From contig NZ_FNQV01000006.1 of assembly GCF_900107735.1 (NCBI RefSeq), positions 122,290-186,289 on the forward strand: a DNA stretch of 64,000 nt. Reading direction: 5' to 3'. Under the pieces are notes generated by a model. That model was given only the letters and a program-made list of their open reading frames with translations. It did not search any database and was not told the origin of the DNA. Position numbers and translations under genes: made by a program. Origin of the DNA: Bowdeniella nasicola (GTDB lineage Bacteria > Actinomycetota > Actinomycetes > Actinomycetales > Actinomycetaceae). Shown piece after piece: positions 1 through 8,228 of this stretch; positions within the stretch are counted from its first letter, which is position 1, and each line of letters opens with the position of its first letter.

Positions 1-297
1 TTCAAATCCGCCGCCGGGCCCGCCGGGGCCGCCCGGACCGGCAGAGAAGCGAGCTCCTCCGCCGGCCATGGCGCGGATGGCGTCGTATTCTTCGCGCTTC
101 TTTGGATCGGACAGGACCGCGTAGGCCTCGCCGACTTCCTTGAACTTCGCCTCGGCGGCCTTGTCCCCCGGGTTTTGGTCCGGGTGGTAGGTCCGCGCGA
201 GTTTGCGATACGACTTCTTGATCGCGGCGGCATCGGCGTCTTTCGGCACGCCGAGCACCTGATAAAAGTCCTTATCGAACCAGTCTTGGCTGGCCAT
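1..297 (-). CDS. dnaJ: Chaperone DnaJ, N-terminal part (runs off left edge)
   Basis: Co-chaperone that stimulates the DnaK ATPase and delivers unfolded clients. The 99 visible residues form a complete J domain with the HPD motif (YHPDQNPGD, about residues 37-45), followed by the beginning of a Gly/Phe-rich linker ([10 protein letters not shown]). The ATG at 297 follows an excellent ribosome binding site (GGAGGTGA). It lies 37 bp after grpE, as third gene of the dnaK operon. The zinc-finger and C-terminal domains, and any hspR gene expected after dnaJ in actinobacteria, lie outside the window. Confidence 0.95.
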   Translation of the reverse strand, partial: MASQDWFDKDFYQVLGVPKDADAAAIKKSYRKLARTYHPDQNPGDKAAEAKFKEVGEAYAVLSDPKKREEYDAIRAMAGGGARFSAGPGGPGGPGGGFE

Positions 298-334
298 GAC
301 GCCTCACCTCCACGTGTGTTGTTGGGATTGCGAT

Positions 335-1066
335 TTACTCAGGGTTGGACACCGCCACTCGGGCGGCTCTAAGGACCTTGTCGCCCATCTTGTAACCGGG
401 CTGCATGACCTGCGCGATCGTGGCGACCGAGACCTCGGAGGACGGGGTGGCCATGAGTGCCTCGTGCACCTCTGGGTCGAACTCTTCGCCGGCTTCGCCA
501 AAGCGGGAGACCTTGAAGTGCTGCTCCAGGGTGTTTTCCAGCTTGGTCGCAACCGTCGCAAAGGTACCGTTGAGGTCACCGTGCTGGCGGGCGAGCGCAA
601 TATCGTCAAGGACGCTGAACAGCGCTTCCACGACGTCGGCGACGCCCTGATCCTTGGCCTGGGAGGCCGCCTCGCGGGAGCGGCGAACGAAGTTCGCATA
701 CTCCTGCTCGGTGTTGTACTGCGCGGCGCGCGAGCGGGCCAGATCGTCGGTCAGCTTGGCGTTTTCGGCCTTGAGATCGGCGAGGTTGGACTGGGCCTCA
801 TCCTGCGCGGGGGTCTCCTCCACGTAGGCGGGGCCGAACTTGTCCCCTTCGGGATGCGTATCGGCGCTGGCGCCGGCATCTTCCGTCGTGAACTCCGCGG
901 CCTGCGCCGCATGAGTCTCGTCGACCTCGTCCGTCACCGGGGACTCCCCCTGGTGGCCGCCAGGTTCGGCCTCAGCCGGAGCCTGGCGCACCTTGCCAGT
1001 TTCGGGGTCGATCCGACGACGATCACGCACGATCGGCTTCTCGTCGTTGTTCTCGAAATCCGTCAC
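335..1066 (-). CDS. grpE: Nucleotide exchange factor GrpE
   Basis: Exchanges ADP for ATP on DnaK in the heat-shock chaperone cycle. The product is 243 residues: a disordered, charged N-terminal tail of about 85 residues, a long dimerisation helix (LADLKAENAKLTDDLARSRA), then the GrpE head. The C-terminal sequence QPGYKMGDKVLRAARVAVS is the classic GrpE signature. The start is GTG at 1066, directly abutting the dnaK stop codon (TAA-GTG) with no spacer, so translation is probably coupled to dnaK. Confidence 0.96.
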   Translation of the reverse strand: MTDFENNDEKPIVRDRRRIDPETGKVRQAPAEAEPGGHQGESPVTDEVDETHAAQAAEFTTEDAGASADTHPEGDKFGPAYVEETPAQDEAQSNLADLKAENAKLTDDLARSRAAQYNTEQEYANFVRRSREAASQAKDQGVADVVEALFSVLDDIALARQHGDLNGTFATVATKLENTLEQHFKVSRFGEAGEEFDPEVHEALMATPSSEVSVATIAQVMQPGYKMGDKVLRAARVAVSNPE

Positions 1067-2926
1067 TTACTTCTTCTCTTCCTCATCGTCGACGATCTCG
1101 GCGTCAACGACGTCCTCGTCGGCGTTGGGGCTCTCGCCGGCCGGGGCCTGCTCGCCCGCAGCCTGCTCGGCCTGGCCCTGGTTGTAGAGCGCCTGACCGA
1201 TCTTCTGCGCCTCTTCGGTCACCTTGGACTGGGCCGTGGTGATGGCATCGAAGTCGTCGCCTTCCAGCGCCTTCTTCAGATCATCGACGGCGGTCTGTAC
1301 CGAGGTGGAGACGTCGGCCGGGATCTTGTCCGCGTTGTCCTTCAGGAGCTTCTCGGTGCCGTAGACGAGCTGCTCGGCGGAGTTGCGGGTGTCGGCTTCC
1401 TCACGGCGCTTCTTGTCTTCGGCAGCGTGCGATTCGGCTTCCTTCACCATGCGGTCGATCTCGTCCTTGGAGATGCCGGAGCCGCCGGTGATCGTCATCG
1501 ACTGCTCCTTGCCCGTGCCACGATCCTTGGCGGAGACGTGGACGATGCCGTTGGCGTCGATGTCGAAGGTCACCTCGATCTGGGGCACGCCGCGGGGGGC
1601 CGGGGCGATGCCGGTGAGGTCGAAGGTGCCGAGCGGCTTGTTGTCCCGGGCGAACTCGCGCTCACCCTGGTAGACCTGGATCAGCACGGAGGGCTGGTTG
1701 TCTTCCGCAGTGGAGAACACCTCGGAGCGCTTCGTCGGGATCGCCGTGTTGCGCTCGATGAGGCGGGTCATGACGCCGCCCTTGGTCTCGATACCGAGGG
1801 AGAGCGGGGTGACGTCGATCAGCAGGACGTCCTTGCGGTCGCCCTTGATGACACCGGCCTGCAGGGCGGCGCCGACGGCGACGACCTCGTCCGGGTTCAC
1901 GCCCTTGTTGGGCTCCTTGCCACCGGTCAGCTCGGTCACGACTTCGGTCACGGCCGGCATACGGGTCGAGCCGCCCACGAGGACGACGTGGTCGATTTCG
2001 GAAACGGAGATGCCGGCGTCCTTGATGACGTTGTTAAACGGTGTCTTGGTGCGGTCGAGCAGATCCTTGGTCATTTCCTCGAAGTGGGCTCGGGTGAGCT
2101 TTTCTTCCAGGTGGATCGGGCCGCCTTCGCCCATCGAGAGGTAGTGCAGCGAGATATCGGTCGAGGTCGCGGTCGACAGTTCCTTCTTGGCCTGCTCCGC
2201 GGCATCCTTCAGACGCTGCAGCGCGATCTTGTCCTTGGACAGATCCACGCCGTCCTTCGTCTTGACCTGCTCGACGAGCCAGTCGACGATGCGCTGATCC
2301 CAGTCGTCACCACCGAGGCGGTTATCGCCGTTGGTCGCGCGCACCTGAATGGTGGAGAAGTCGTCCTCGTCCTTGCCGACTTCCAGCAGCGAGACGTCGA
2401 AGGTACCGCCACCGAGGTCGAAGACCAGGATGAGTTCGTCTTCCTTACCCTTTTCCAGGCCGTAGGCGAGGGCCGCGGCCGTGGGCTCGTTGACGATACG
2501 CAGGACGTTGAGGCCAGCGATCTGGCCGGCGTCCTTGGTCGCCTGACGCTCTGCGTCGTTGAAGTAGGCCGGCACGGTGATGACGGCTTCTGTCACGGGC
2601 TCGCCGAGGTACTCTTCCGCGTCGTGCTTGAGCTTGCCAAGAATACGCGCGGAGATTTCCGGGGCGGTGTACTTCTTGCCGTCGATATCGACCGACCAGT
2701 CGGTGCCCATGTGGCGCTTGACCGAGGAGATGGTGCGATCAACGTTGGTGACCGCCTGACGCTTGGCGATTTCGCCGACGAGGACATCGCCGTTCTTGGA
2801 AAACGCGACGACAGACGGGGTGGTGCGAGCGCCTTCAGCGTTCGCGATGATGGTGGGCTCGCCGCCTTCGAGGGTGGCGATGGCCGAGTTTGTGGTGCCG
2901 AGGTCGATACCTACTGCACGTCCCAT
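1067..2926 (-). CDS. dnaK: Chaperone DnaK (Hsp70)
   Basis: Hsp70 ATPase chaperone of the cytoplasm, 619 residues, a normal length. The N-terminus [16 protein letters not shown] is the phosphate-1 loop. [14 protein letters not shown] and [12 protein letters not shown] are further Hsp70 signatures, and the C-terminus ends in the acidic [13 protein letters not shown] tail. The reading frame is open further upstream to 3040, but the ATG at 2926 is chosen because it gives the conserved N-terminus and follows an AAGGAG ribosome binding site. First gene of dnaK-grpE-dnaJ. Two HAIR inverted repeats upstream indicate HspR repression. Confidence 0.98.
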   Translation of the reverse strand: MGRAVGIDLGTTNSAIATLEGGEPTIIANAEGARTTPSVVAFSKNGDVLVGEIAKRQAVTNVDRTISSVKRHMGTDWSVDIDGKKYTAPEISARILGKLKHDAEEYLGEPVTEAVITVPAYFNDAERQATKDAGQIAGLNVLRIVNEPTAAALAYGLEKGKEDELILVFDLGGGTFDVSLLEVGKDEDDFSTIQVRATNGDNRLGGDDWDQRIVDWLVEQVKTKDGVDLSKDKIALQRLKDAAEQAKKELSTATSTDISLHYLSMGEGGPIHLEEKLTRAHFEEMTKDLLDRTKTPFNNVIKDAGISVSEIDHVVLVGGSTRMPAVTEVVTELTGGKEPNKGVNPDEVVAVGAALQAGVIKGDRKDVLLIDVTPLSLGIETKGGVMTRLIERNTAIPTKRSEVFSTAEDNQPSVLIQVYQGEREFARDNKPLGTFDLTGIAPAPRGVPQIEVTFDIDANGIVHVSAKDRGTGKEQSMTITGGSGISKDEIDRMVKEAESHAAEDKKRREEADTRNSAEQLVYGTEKLLKDNADKIPADVSTSVQTAVDDLKKALEGDDFDAITTAQSKVTEEAQKIGQALYNQGQAEQAAGEQAPAGESPNADEDVVDAEIVDDEEEKK

Positions 2927-2993
2927 AAGTTCTGCTCCTTTTGTCGCGGCCGGGTCCGGCCCGAAGGTTCCGGACCGGCACGTCGACCTGATA

Positions 2994-3014
2994 GTTGAGT
3001 GGTCTGCACTCAAG
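2994..3014 (-). promoter_or_regulatory. HAIR operator 1 (HspR site) upstream of dnaK
   Basis: Inverted repeat GTTGAGT-N7-ACTCAAG matches the HspR-associated inverted repeat consensus CTTGAGT-N7-ACTCAAG with one mismatch. It sits 68 bp upstream of the dnaK ATG and overlaps the likely -10 region, which suits repression by HspR with DnaK as co-repressor, as known in Streptomyces and mycobacteria. Confidence 0.85.
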
Positions 3015-3040
3015 TTTTCCAGTCGCTCGACTGTTGTCAA
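3012..3040 (-). promoter_or_regulatory. Candidate dnaK promoter
   Basis: On the minus strand a perfect -35 hexamer TTGACA (3040-3035) is followed 17 bp later by a weak -10 AAACTT (3017-3012). The -10 overlaps the outer arm of HAIR operator 1. The position fits a transcript start about 80 bp before dnaK. The -10 is poor, so the exact promoter is uncertain. Confidence 0.5.
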
Positions 3041-3055
3041 ATCGACATCGGCAAA

Positions 3056-3076
3056 CTTGAGTCTAATAGGCTCAAC
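3056..3076 (-). promoter_or_regulatory. HAIR operator 2 (HspR site)
   Basis: CTTGAGT-N7-GCTCAAC: the left half is a perfect HAIR half-site and the right half has two mismatches. It is centred 62 bp from HAIR operator 1, about six helical turns, and lies upstream of the TTGACA -35 element. Two operators flanking a promoter are common in actinobacterial dnaK operons. Confidence 0.7.
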
Positions 3077-3203
3077 TTAGCGGAGGCAGGAATTATTCCC
3101 GCCGCCCTATGGCGTGGCCCACAGGACACCTGCTGGCTCGATGAGCGAGCTAAACGTGCTACCGCGTTGAGTTTTTCTGCCCGATGAGCGATACGCTTCT
3201 GAT

Positions 3204-3689
3204 ATGTCCACGTCACCTTCGCCGCATTGGCTGACCTCCAAAGAGCAGCAGTCGTGGCGCGCCTACCTCGCGATGACCGCGCGGCTGCACGCACTCCAGG
3301 GACGTCAGCTCCAGGTCCTGCACGGAATCTCGATCCAAGATTTCCAGGTCCTTGTCCACGTCTCCGAAGCCAGCGATGGCTGCATTCGAACCTCCGATCT
3401 CGCAGACGCTGTCGTCTGGGAGCGCTCCCGCCTCTCCCATCACCTCGCCCGTATGGAAAAACGCGGCCTTATCGCGCGAAACACCTGCCCCAACGACGGC
3501 CGCGGCGTCCTCGTATCCCTAACACCCGCGGGCGAAGAACTCCTCGTGAAGGCAGCGCCGGACCACGTTGAACTCGTCCGGCGGGTCTTTATTGACGCCC
3601 TTGGCCCCGACGGACTCGGCGAACTCGACTACGTCACCGCCACCGTGCTCGGAGCGCTGGACGTCGAACCCGAGCCACAGTCGCGCTAG
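3204..3689 (+). CDS. MarR-family transcriptional regulator
   Basis: Cytoplasmic DNA-binding protein of 161 residues. The winged helix-turn-helix core is seen at about residues 45-110 (QVLVHVSEASDGCIRTSDLADAVVWERSRLSHHLARMEKRGLIAR), followed by the wing (NDGRGVLVSLTPAGEELL) and C-terminal dimerisation helices. MarR proteins usually repress neighbouring genes in response to small phenolic or oxidative signals. The nearest downstream gene is the broken aldehyde dehydrogenase, so the original target may have been lost. The ligand cannot be told from sequence. Confidence 0.88.
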   Translation: MSTSPSPHWLTSKEQQSWRAYLAMTARLHALQGRQLQVLHGISIQDFQVLVHVSEASDGCIRTSDLADAVVWERSRLSHHLARMEKRGLIARNTCPNDGRGVLVSLTPAGEELLVKAAPDHVELVRRVFIDALGPDGLGELDYVTATVLGALDVEPEPQSR

Positions 3690-3784
3690 GGCATGCGACC
3701 ACGCGGCACTGAGCGCGCGCATCAGCACCGTGGCTTAGGCTGGCGGCCATATCACGTGCTCTGCCACACGAAGGGACGCCAACG

Positions 3785-4544
3785 ATGACTACCTACGACG
3801 AACTCCTAGCCGCCATCAGCTGCACTGATGGGCGCGAGATTTTCGGCCCGGCCACGGGCGAGCTGGGTGGCAACGACCCGGGGCATCGTGCTGCCCGACG
3901 CTGACCCCGAGGCCATCTCCGAGGGCCTGTTCTGGGGCGCATTCATCAACACCGGGCAAACGTGCGCCGCCTTGAAGCGACTCTACGTTCACGAGGACAT
4001 TTACGACGAGGTCTGCCACGCCCACACAAACGTTGCGTCCGCGATGCCGATGGGCGTGGGCACCGAGGAGGCGAACGTCCTTGGTCCGCTGCAAAATAAG
4101 GCGCAGTTCGACATCGTCGCCTCGCTCGTTTCAGCCGCCAAGGCCGCGGGCGGGCGTGTGCTGCTCGACGGCAATCCCGACCCGGAGCAGGTCGGTTTCT
4201 TCTACCCGACGACGCTCATCGCTGATCTCGATCACGACAACCCGCTCGTCCGTGAGGAGCAGTTCGGTCCCGCGCTCCCGATCGTCAAATACTCCAGCAT
4301 CGACGAAGCCGTCGGCTACGCCAATGACCTGGATGTCGGCCTCGGCTCCTCCATCTGGACGAGCGATCCGGACAAAGGCAAAGAACTCGCACGCCGCATC
4401 CAAGCCGGAACGGTGTGGATTAACAAGCACGGCGCCATCGACCCGCGAGTACCTTTTGGCGGCGTGAAGCACTCCGGCTTCGGGCTGGAGTTCGGCATCG
4501 AGGGCCTAAAGGCCGTCGCTGCGCCGAAGGTCATCAGCTCCTAG
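3785..4544 (+). pseudogene. Aldehyde dehydrogenase remnant (internal deletion plus frameshift)
   Basis: The ATG at 3785, after a GAAGGGA site, opens MTTYDELLAAISCTDGREIF, a normal aldehyde dehydrogenase N-terminus. After about 26 residues it jumps straight to the catalytic glutamate motif (ELGGNDPG), so roughly 200 residues including the NAD-binding domain are missing. At the four-G tract 3880-3883 the frame then shifts; with one G fewer it continues as GIVLPDADPEAISEGLFWGAFINTGQTCAALKRL with the catalytic Cys, to a normal C-terminus (PFGGVKHSGFGLE). Total coding potential is about 252 residues against 450-490 for the family. It cannot be an active enzyme. A shorter protein could start inside (3828) but would lack the cofactor site. 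Confidence 0.88.
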
Positions 4545-5881
4545 GACTCCGAGTCTTCCGTCTCGTCCTCGGACTTGACGAGATCATCCTGCGGGCCGGT
4601 GATGCGAGAGGCCCGCTCGATCGCGCCCGGCTGCGCTAAGTGCTCGACCCAGCTCACATCGTCGGGATGCGTCATCAGGTCACGTGCCGATTCGACGATC
4701 CGGCGCCGCTCCTCGTCGATGATGCCCTGGACCTCGTCGTCGCTCGTACCTTCTTCCACGACGGCGAGCAGGCGCAGCAGCTGGGCGAGTACGAGCGGCT
4801 CTGCCGTCGCGTACCGCCGCACCGGTCCGACGATCTCCTGCAGGAAGTCGATCGTGCTGGGCGCGGGGGCGAATGCTCGCAGGATGCCGTCCTCGTCGGT
4901 CACCCACTCGTGGTTGAGGGGGCGCTCGGCAGCCAGACGAGCAACAGAGATTGCTTGATTGACGGCATGCACAGCCGTCGTCGGATCATTGGTCCCGGGG
5001 GAGAGTGCGCGCACCGCGATATCGGAGAGCTGATGCATGCCGAGGCGAATGTCGGCATCGGAGACGCGTTCGTGATCGATCTGGACGACGCCGCGCGGTA
5101 GCTCAGTGTCCTCATCGAGCTTGCCCTCCCGACCAAAAACCCACGCGACCGCCTGACCGGTGATGAGCGGATCCCCGGGCGAGACCGCGATGACGACGAC
5201 GGCATCATGCTGTTGCGCCCAGTTCGCCGCGCGCTTCGTCGCGACGAGGCGGACGTGACCGGAATCCTGCGCCCGCACCGCGAGGGCGTCGTCGGGAATC
5301 TCGGGCACGTCATGCGGCTCGCTCCACTGCTTGCGGTGGCGGGCATATAGCCGCTCGACGCGTTGGGACGCTGTTTCAATGATGGAGTCGACGCGCACCA
5401 TCGCGACGACGCGCGAGACGTACCAGACGAACGTGCCGATCGCGATGAAGACGAGCAGCATCGCGACGGTGACACCGATCTGCGGGGGCCGTTTGCGCGA
5501 TTCCGCCTCCACGGAGCGCAGCAGCAGGAGCGCGTAAACGAACACCGCGATGAACACCGCGAATATACCTCTGACCGCACGCGACTGGATGAAGTCGCGC
5601 AGCAGCTGACCGGAATATTGGCCGGAGGCCACCTGCAGCACGATGAGCGTCATCGAGATCGTCGTCGTGAGCACCGTGAGCATGGAGGAGGCGATGAAGC
5701 TCAGCATGTCCGCCGCAGCGGAGGTGTCCCCGGGCCACAGGTACCGGGCGAGCACATACTCGCTCGGGACGTAGACCCGCGCGAGGATCGTCGCGGCGAT
5801 CGCGGCTGCCAATGCGCTCAAGAGCGGCACGAACCAGATGGTGTCGGAGATCAACTGCCGGAGCTTTTCTGAGGGGCGCAT
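4541..5881 (-). CDS. DUF2254 family membrane protein
   Basis: Predicted inner-membrane protein of 446 residues. There are four hydrophobic segments in the N-terminal 160 residues (for example TIWFVPLLSALAAAIAATIL and VTVAMLLVFIAIGTFVWYV), then a soluble region of about 280 residues rich in Asp/Glu/Arg and ending in an acidic tail. The size, topology and the motif SPGTNDPTTAVHAVNQ match DUF2254, whose function is unknown. It is convergent with the aldehyde dehydrogenase remnant (4-bp overlap) and divergent from gluQ (28 bp between starts). Confidence 0.85.
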   Translation of the reverse strand: MRPSEKLRQLISDTIWFVPLLSALAAAIAATILARVYVPSEYVLARYLWPGDTSAAADMLSFIASSMLTVLTTTISMTLIVLQVASGQYSGQLLRDFIQSRAVRGIFAVFIAVFVYALLLLRSVEAESRKRPPQIGVTVAMLLVFIAIGTFVWYVSRVVAMVRVDSIIETASQRVERLYARHRKQWSEPHDVPEIPDDALAVRAQDSGHVRLVATKRAANWAQQHDAVVVIAVSPGDPLITGQAVAWVFGREGKLDEDTELPRGVVQIDHERVSDADIRLGMHQLSDIAVRALSPGTNDPTTAVHAVNQAISVARLAAERPLNHEWVTDEDGILRAFAPAPSTIDFLQEIVGPVRRYATAEPLVLAQLLRLLAVVEEGTSDDEVQGIIDEERRRIVESARDLMTHPDDVSWVEHLAQPGAIERASRITGPQDDLVKSEDETEDSES

Positions 5882-5909
5882 GCTCCATTGTCCCCGCTAA
5901 CCTGGAATC

Positions 5910-6866
5910 ATGACCACCCGCCCGCACTCCGCCGGTCGCTACGCGCCCTCCCCCTCGGGCCGGCTCCACATCGGAAACCTGCGCACCGCGCTCATCGCCT
6001 ATGGCCTCGCGGTGCGCTCGGGGCGCCGCTTCGTTATACGAGTGGAGGACATCGACCGGGTCAAGGAGGGGGCGGCGGCCGACCAGCTCGCCGATCTCGC
6101 GGCGCTCGGGATCACGTGGCAGCACCCCGAGCTGTATCAATCGACGCGGGCCGAGGCCCACGAACAGGCGCTCGCCGAGCTCACGCAACGCTCGCTCACC
6201 TACGAATGCTACTGCTCACGAAAAGACATCCTGGCGGCGCCCACGGCCCCGCACACCCCGCCCGGCTCCTACCCCGGCACGTGCCGCGATCTCAGCGAAA
6301 CCGAGCGCGAGCGCGCCCGCGAGCGCCTGGCCGCCGCCGGTCGCAGCCCCTCGATTCGGCTTCGCGCCGATACGCGCAGCTTCACTGTCACTGAGCAAAT
6401 CGTCGGGGTGAGCCCCACTGCTCCCGAGGACGCCACCACGAGCTATACGGGCGTCGTCGACGATTTCGTCATGCGGCGCGGCGACGGCGTCCTCGCCTAT
6501 AACCTCGTGGCCGTCCTCGACGACGCCTATCAGGGTGTGGACCAGGTATGCCGGGGCGACGATCTTTTAGCATCCTCGCCCCGCCAGGCCTACCTCGCCG
6601 CCATTCTCGGCGTCACCGAACCGGTCTACGCGCACGTCCCCCTGGTGGTCAACGAGGAGGGTGCGCGCCTCGCCAAGCGCGATGGTGCCGTCACGCTGCC
6701 CGAGCTCACGGCTGCCGGCTGGGAGGTCGCGGACGTGATCGAGTGGTGTGCGACGAGCCTGTCTCTGCCGCCAGTACGCACGGCGGAGGACTTCGTCGCC
6801 GAGTGCTCGCTGACCGCCTTGCGAGCCGCTGGTGGCCCGCACGTTTTCATCGCACCCGCCCCCTGA
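5910..6866 (+). CDS. gluQ: Glutamyl-Q tRNA(Asp) synthetase
   Basis: Attaches glutamate to the queuosine base at position 34 of tRNA(Asp). The 318-residue protein carries the class I aminoacyl-tRNA synthetase catalytic core only: HIGH variant RLHIGNLRTAL near residue 18 and the KMSKS counterpart ARLAKRDGAVTL near residue 255. The anticodon-binding domain of true GluRS is absent, which defines the GluQ paralogue. A Cys-rich stretch YECYCSRKDI and a later Cys in PGTCRDL are the GluQ zinc ligands. A strong hairpin terminator follows directly. Confidence 0.93.
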   Translation: MTTRPHSAGRYAPSPSGRLHIGNLRTALIAYGLAVRSGRRFVIRVEDIDRVKEGAAADQLADLAALGITWQHPELYQSTRAEAHEQALAELTQRSLTYECYCSRKDILAAPTAPHTPPGSYPGTCRDLSETERERARERLAAAGRSPSIRLRADTRSFTVTEQIVGVSPTAPEDATTSYTGVVDDFVMRRGDGVLAYNLVAVLDDAYQGVDQVCRGDDLLASSPRQAYLAAILGVTEPVYAHVPLVVNEEGARLAKRDGAVTLPELTAAGWEVADVIEWCATSLSLPPVRTAEDFVAECSLTALRAAGGPHVFIAPAP

Positions 6867-6874
6867 TCTGCATA

Positions 6875-6915
6875 GCAAAGCGGCCCCACCTCCGCGCGAG
6901 GTGGGGCCGCTTTGC
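6875..6915. terminator. Bidirectional rho-independent terminator
   Basis: Perfect 18-bp stem (6875-6892 with 6898-6915) around a 5-nt loop. The stem starts with GCAAAG and ends with CTTTGC, so both strands carry A/T-richer stem ends. It lies between the convergent gluQ and LPXTG protein genes. Confidence 0.85.
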
Positions 6916-6933
6916 GCTAGTCAGCTAGCTCGT

Positions 6934-7708
6934 CTACTTGGCGCGGTGACGGCGCACCGCGAGGGCGGTTCCGCCGCCGCCAAGGCCGAGGGCCGCGGCA
7001 GCCAGCAGGCCGAGCGCCGGAACACCGGTAACCGGCAGCTCAGGCTCCGGGGTCGGCTTCGGCGGCTTGCCCGGGGTCGAGGGCTCCGGAGCGTGCGTCG
7101 GCTCGACGGTGGGCTTATCGGTCGGCTTCTCCGTCGGCTCCTCAGTGGGCTTATCGGTCGGCTTCTCCGTCGGCTCCTCAGTGGGCTTATCGGTCGGCTT
7201 CTCCGTCGGCTCCTCAGTGGGCTTATCGGTCGGCTTCTCCGTCGGCTCCTCAGTGGGCTTATCGGTCGGCTTCTCCGTCGGCTCCTCAGTGGGCTTATCG
7301 GTCGGCTTCTCCGTCGGCGGCTCGGTGGGAGTCTCGGTGGGCTCCTCACTCGGCTCGCCGGTCGGGGCTACGCCGGTGCACAGGAAGGCGTGCGAAATGC
7401 GCTTGCCGCTGATCGGCGAGTACTTCTCGCCAATGACGGGGTTCCAGAACTGGTCGTTCACCGTGGCAGACTTCAGCACGAGCAGCACCCACTCGCCACC
7501 CTGCTTGATCTCTGGGACCCGAAGGTAATCTGACTCCTCCTCGAGCTTGATGCACTTGGCATCGTCGTAGCCTTTTTCAGCCAGAACGTTTTCCCCAATA
7601 CCAGGCATGGTTCTGATCCGAGTCGTAACCGGGCTCCGCCATGGCAGGACCCGCCAACAGTCCAACACCCAAGGCAGCGGTGCCGACGGCCGCAAAAATG
7701 CGCTTCAT
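6934..7708 (-). pseudogene. LPXTG cell-wall-anchored surface protein with repeats (frameshifted)
   Basis: The ATG at 7708, after GGAGGAAGA, encodes a clear Sec signal peptide (MKRIFAAVGTAALGVGLLAG, cleavage near AMA-EP) but that frame stops after 43 residues. Removing one base from the four-base tract 7593-7596 joins it to the long downstream frame: a globular region of about 75 residues with two Cys, six Pro/Thr/Glu/Lys repeats (unit PTEKPTDKPTEE), then a sortase signal LPVTG, a hydrophobic span and RRHRAK. Repaired length is 257 residues. Sortase would couple it to peptidoglycan, with the repeat region acting as a wall-spanning stalk. Ligand or host role unknown. The break is either an assembly error, a mutation or phase variation. 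Confidence 0.82.
7109..7318. repeat. 36-bp in-frame tandem repeat array in the surface protein
   Basis: Six units of 36 bp starting at 7109, 7145, 7181, 7217, 7253 and 7289. The first five are identical at DNA level and the sixth is identical for 30 bp before diverging at 7319. Each encodes 12 residues (PTEKPTDKPTEE on the minus strand). DNA identity without silent changes points to recent expansion, so copy number probably varies between strains. Confidence 0.95.
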
Positions 7709-8000
7709 AAGAATCTTCCTCCCGAGAAAACTAGGTCAGGCAGATTTAAATAGAGATTTTTCCTGCTCGCACAGGCTGCTCTCTTGATCCGGGATAGGAA
7801 TCCGGCTTTTTTGCGCAAATGTATACGACACCGAATGCGACGTACTCAAACTCAACTAACTGCACTTGCCCGGCAACTACACGCCCCGACATCTTTTGCG
7901 GAGTACGGCAGCCAGCGCACGTGGGCGTTAGTGCAGAACTCCACACCACGTTGGGGGACACCCCCGCAGACTTCTGAAATCCCATGGCGGCGACGGCCCA
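7709..8000. other. Intergenic stretch with no recognised gene
   Basis: About 290 bp between the surface-protein start and the terminator of tRNA-Ser(CGA). I see the ribosome binding site of the surface protein next to its start and an A/T-rich segment around 7740-7810 that may hold its promoter, but no convincing ORF, RNA or repeat. Confidence 0.6.
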
Positions 8001-8045
8001 AAAAACAATCCCCGGGACCATGTTTTGCCCATGATCCCGGGGATT
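8001..8045 (-). terminator. Terminator of tRNA-Ser(CGA)
   Basis: On the minus strand a 16-bp stem (8030-8045 with 8007-8022, one G-T pair) with a 7-nt loop is followed by a run of six T in seven bases (GTTTTTT), 8 bp after the tRNA 3' end. Confidence 0.88.
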
Positions 8046-8052
8046 TTTCGTG

Positions 8053-8138
8053 CGGTAGCGGTGGGATTTGAACCCACGGTGGCTGTTAACCACACAGCAT
8101 TTCGAGTGCTGCACCTTCGGCCGCTCGGACACGCTACC
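8053..8138 (-). tRNA. tRNA-Ser (anticodon CGA)
   Basis: Acceptor stem GGTAGCG/CGCTACC, D-arm GAGCGGCCGAAGGTGC, anticodon stem CAGCA/TGCTG around loop CTCGAAA giving anticodon CGA, a long variable arm typical of serine tRNAs, and T-loop GGTTCAAATCC. Discriminator base is G at 8053. CCA is not encoded. Reads UCG codons. Confidence 0.96.
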
Positions 8139-8228
8139 TTGCCGGATTATCTTAGCTGGCCTAACCCAGCCAAACAAAACCCAGGGCATGTGATCCCGAA
8201 CGCGGCGCCACTGTGGGAGACTCGCGAC

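Noticed and set aside
296..2998. 900-codon open frame antisense to grpE and dnaK
   Set aside because: It mirrors the codon positions of genuine genes in high-GC DNA, has no ribosome binding site or family resemblance, and covers conserved sense genes.
7109..7318. Regular 36-bp repeats resembling a CRISPR array
   Set aside because: Units are directly adjacent with no spacers and encode an in-frame protein repeat.
7746..8189. 147-codon frame across tRNA-Ser(CGA)
   Set aside because: It reads through a tRNA gene and its terminator and has no family resemblance.
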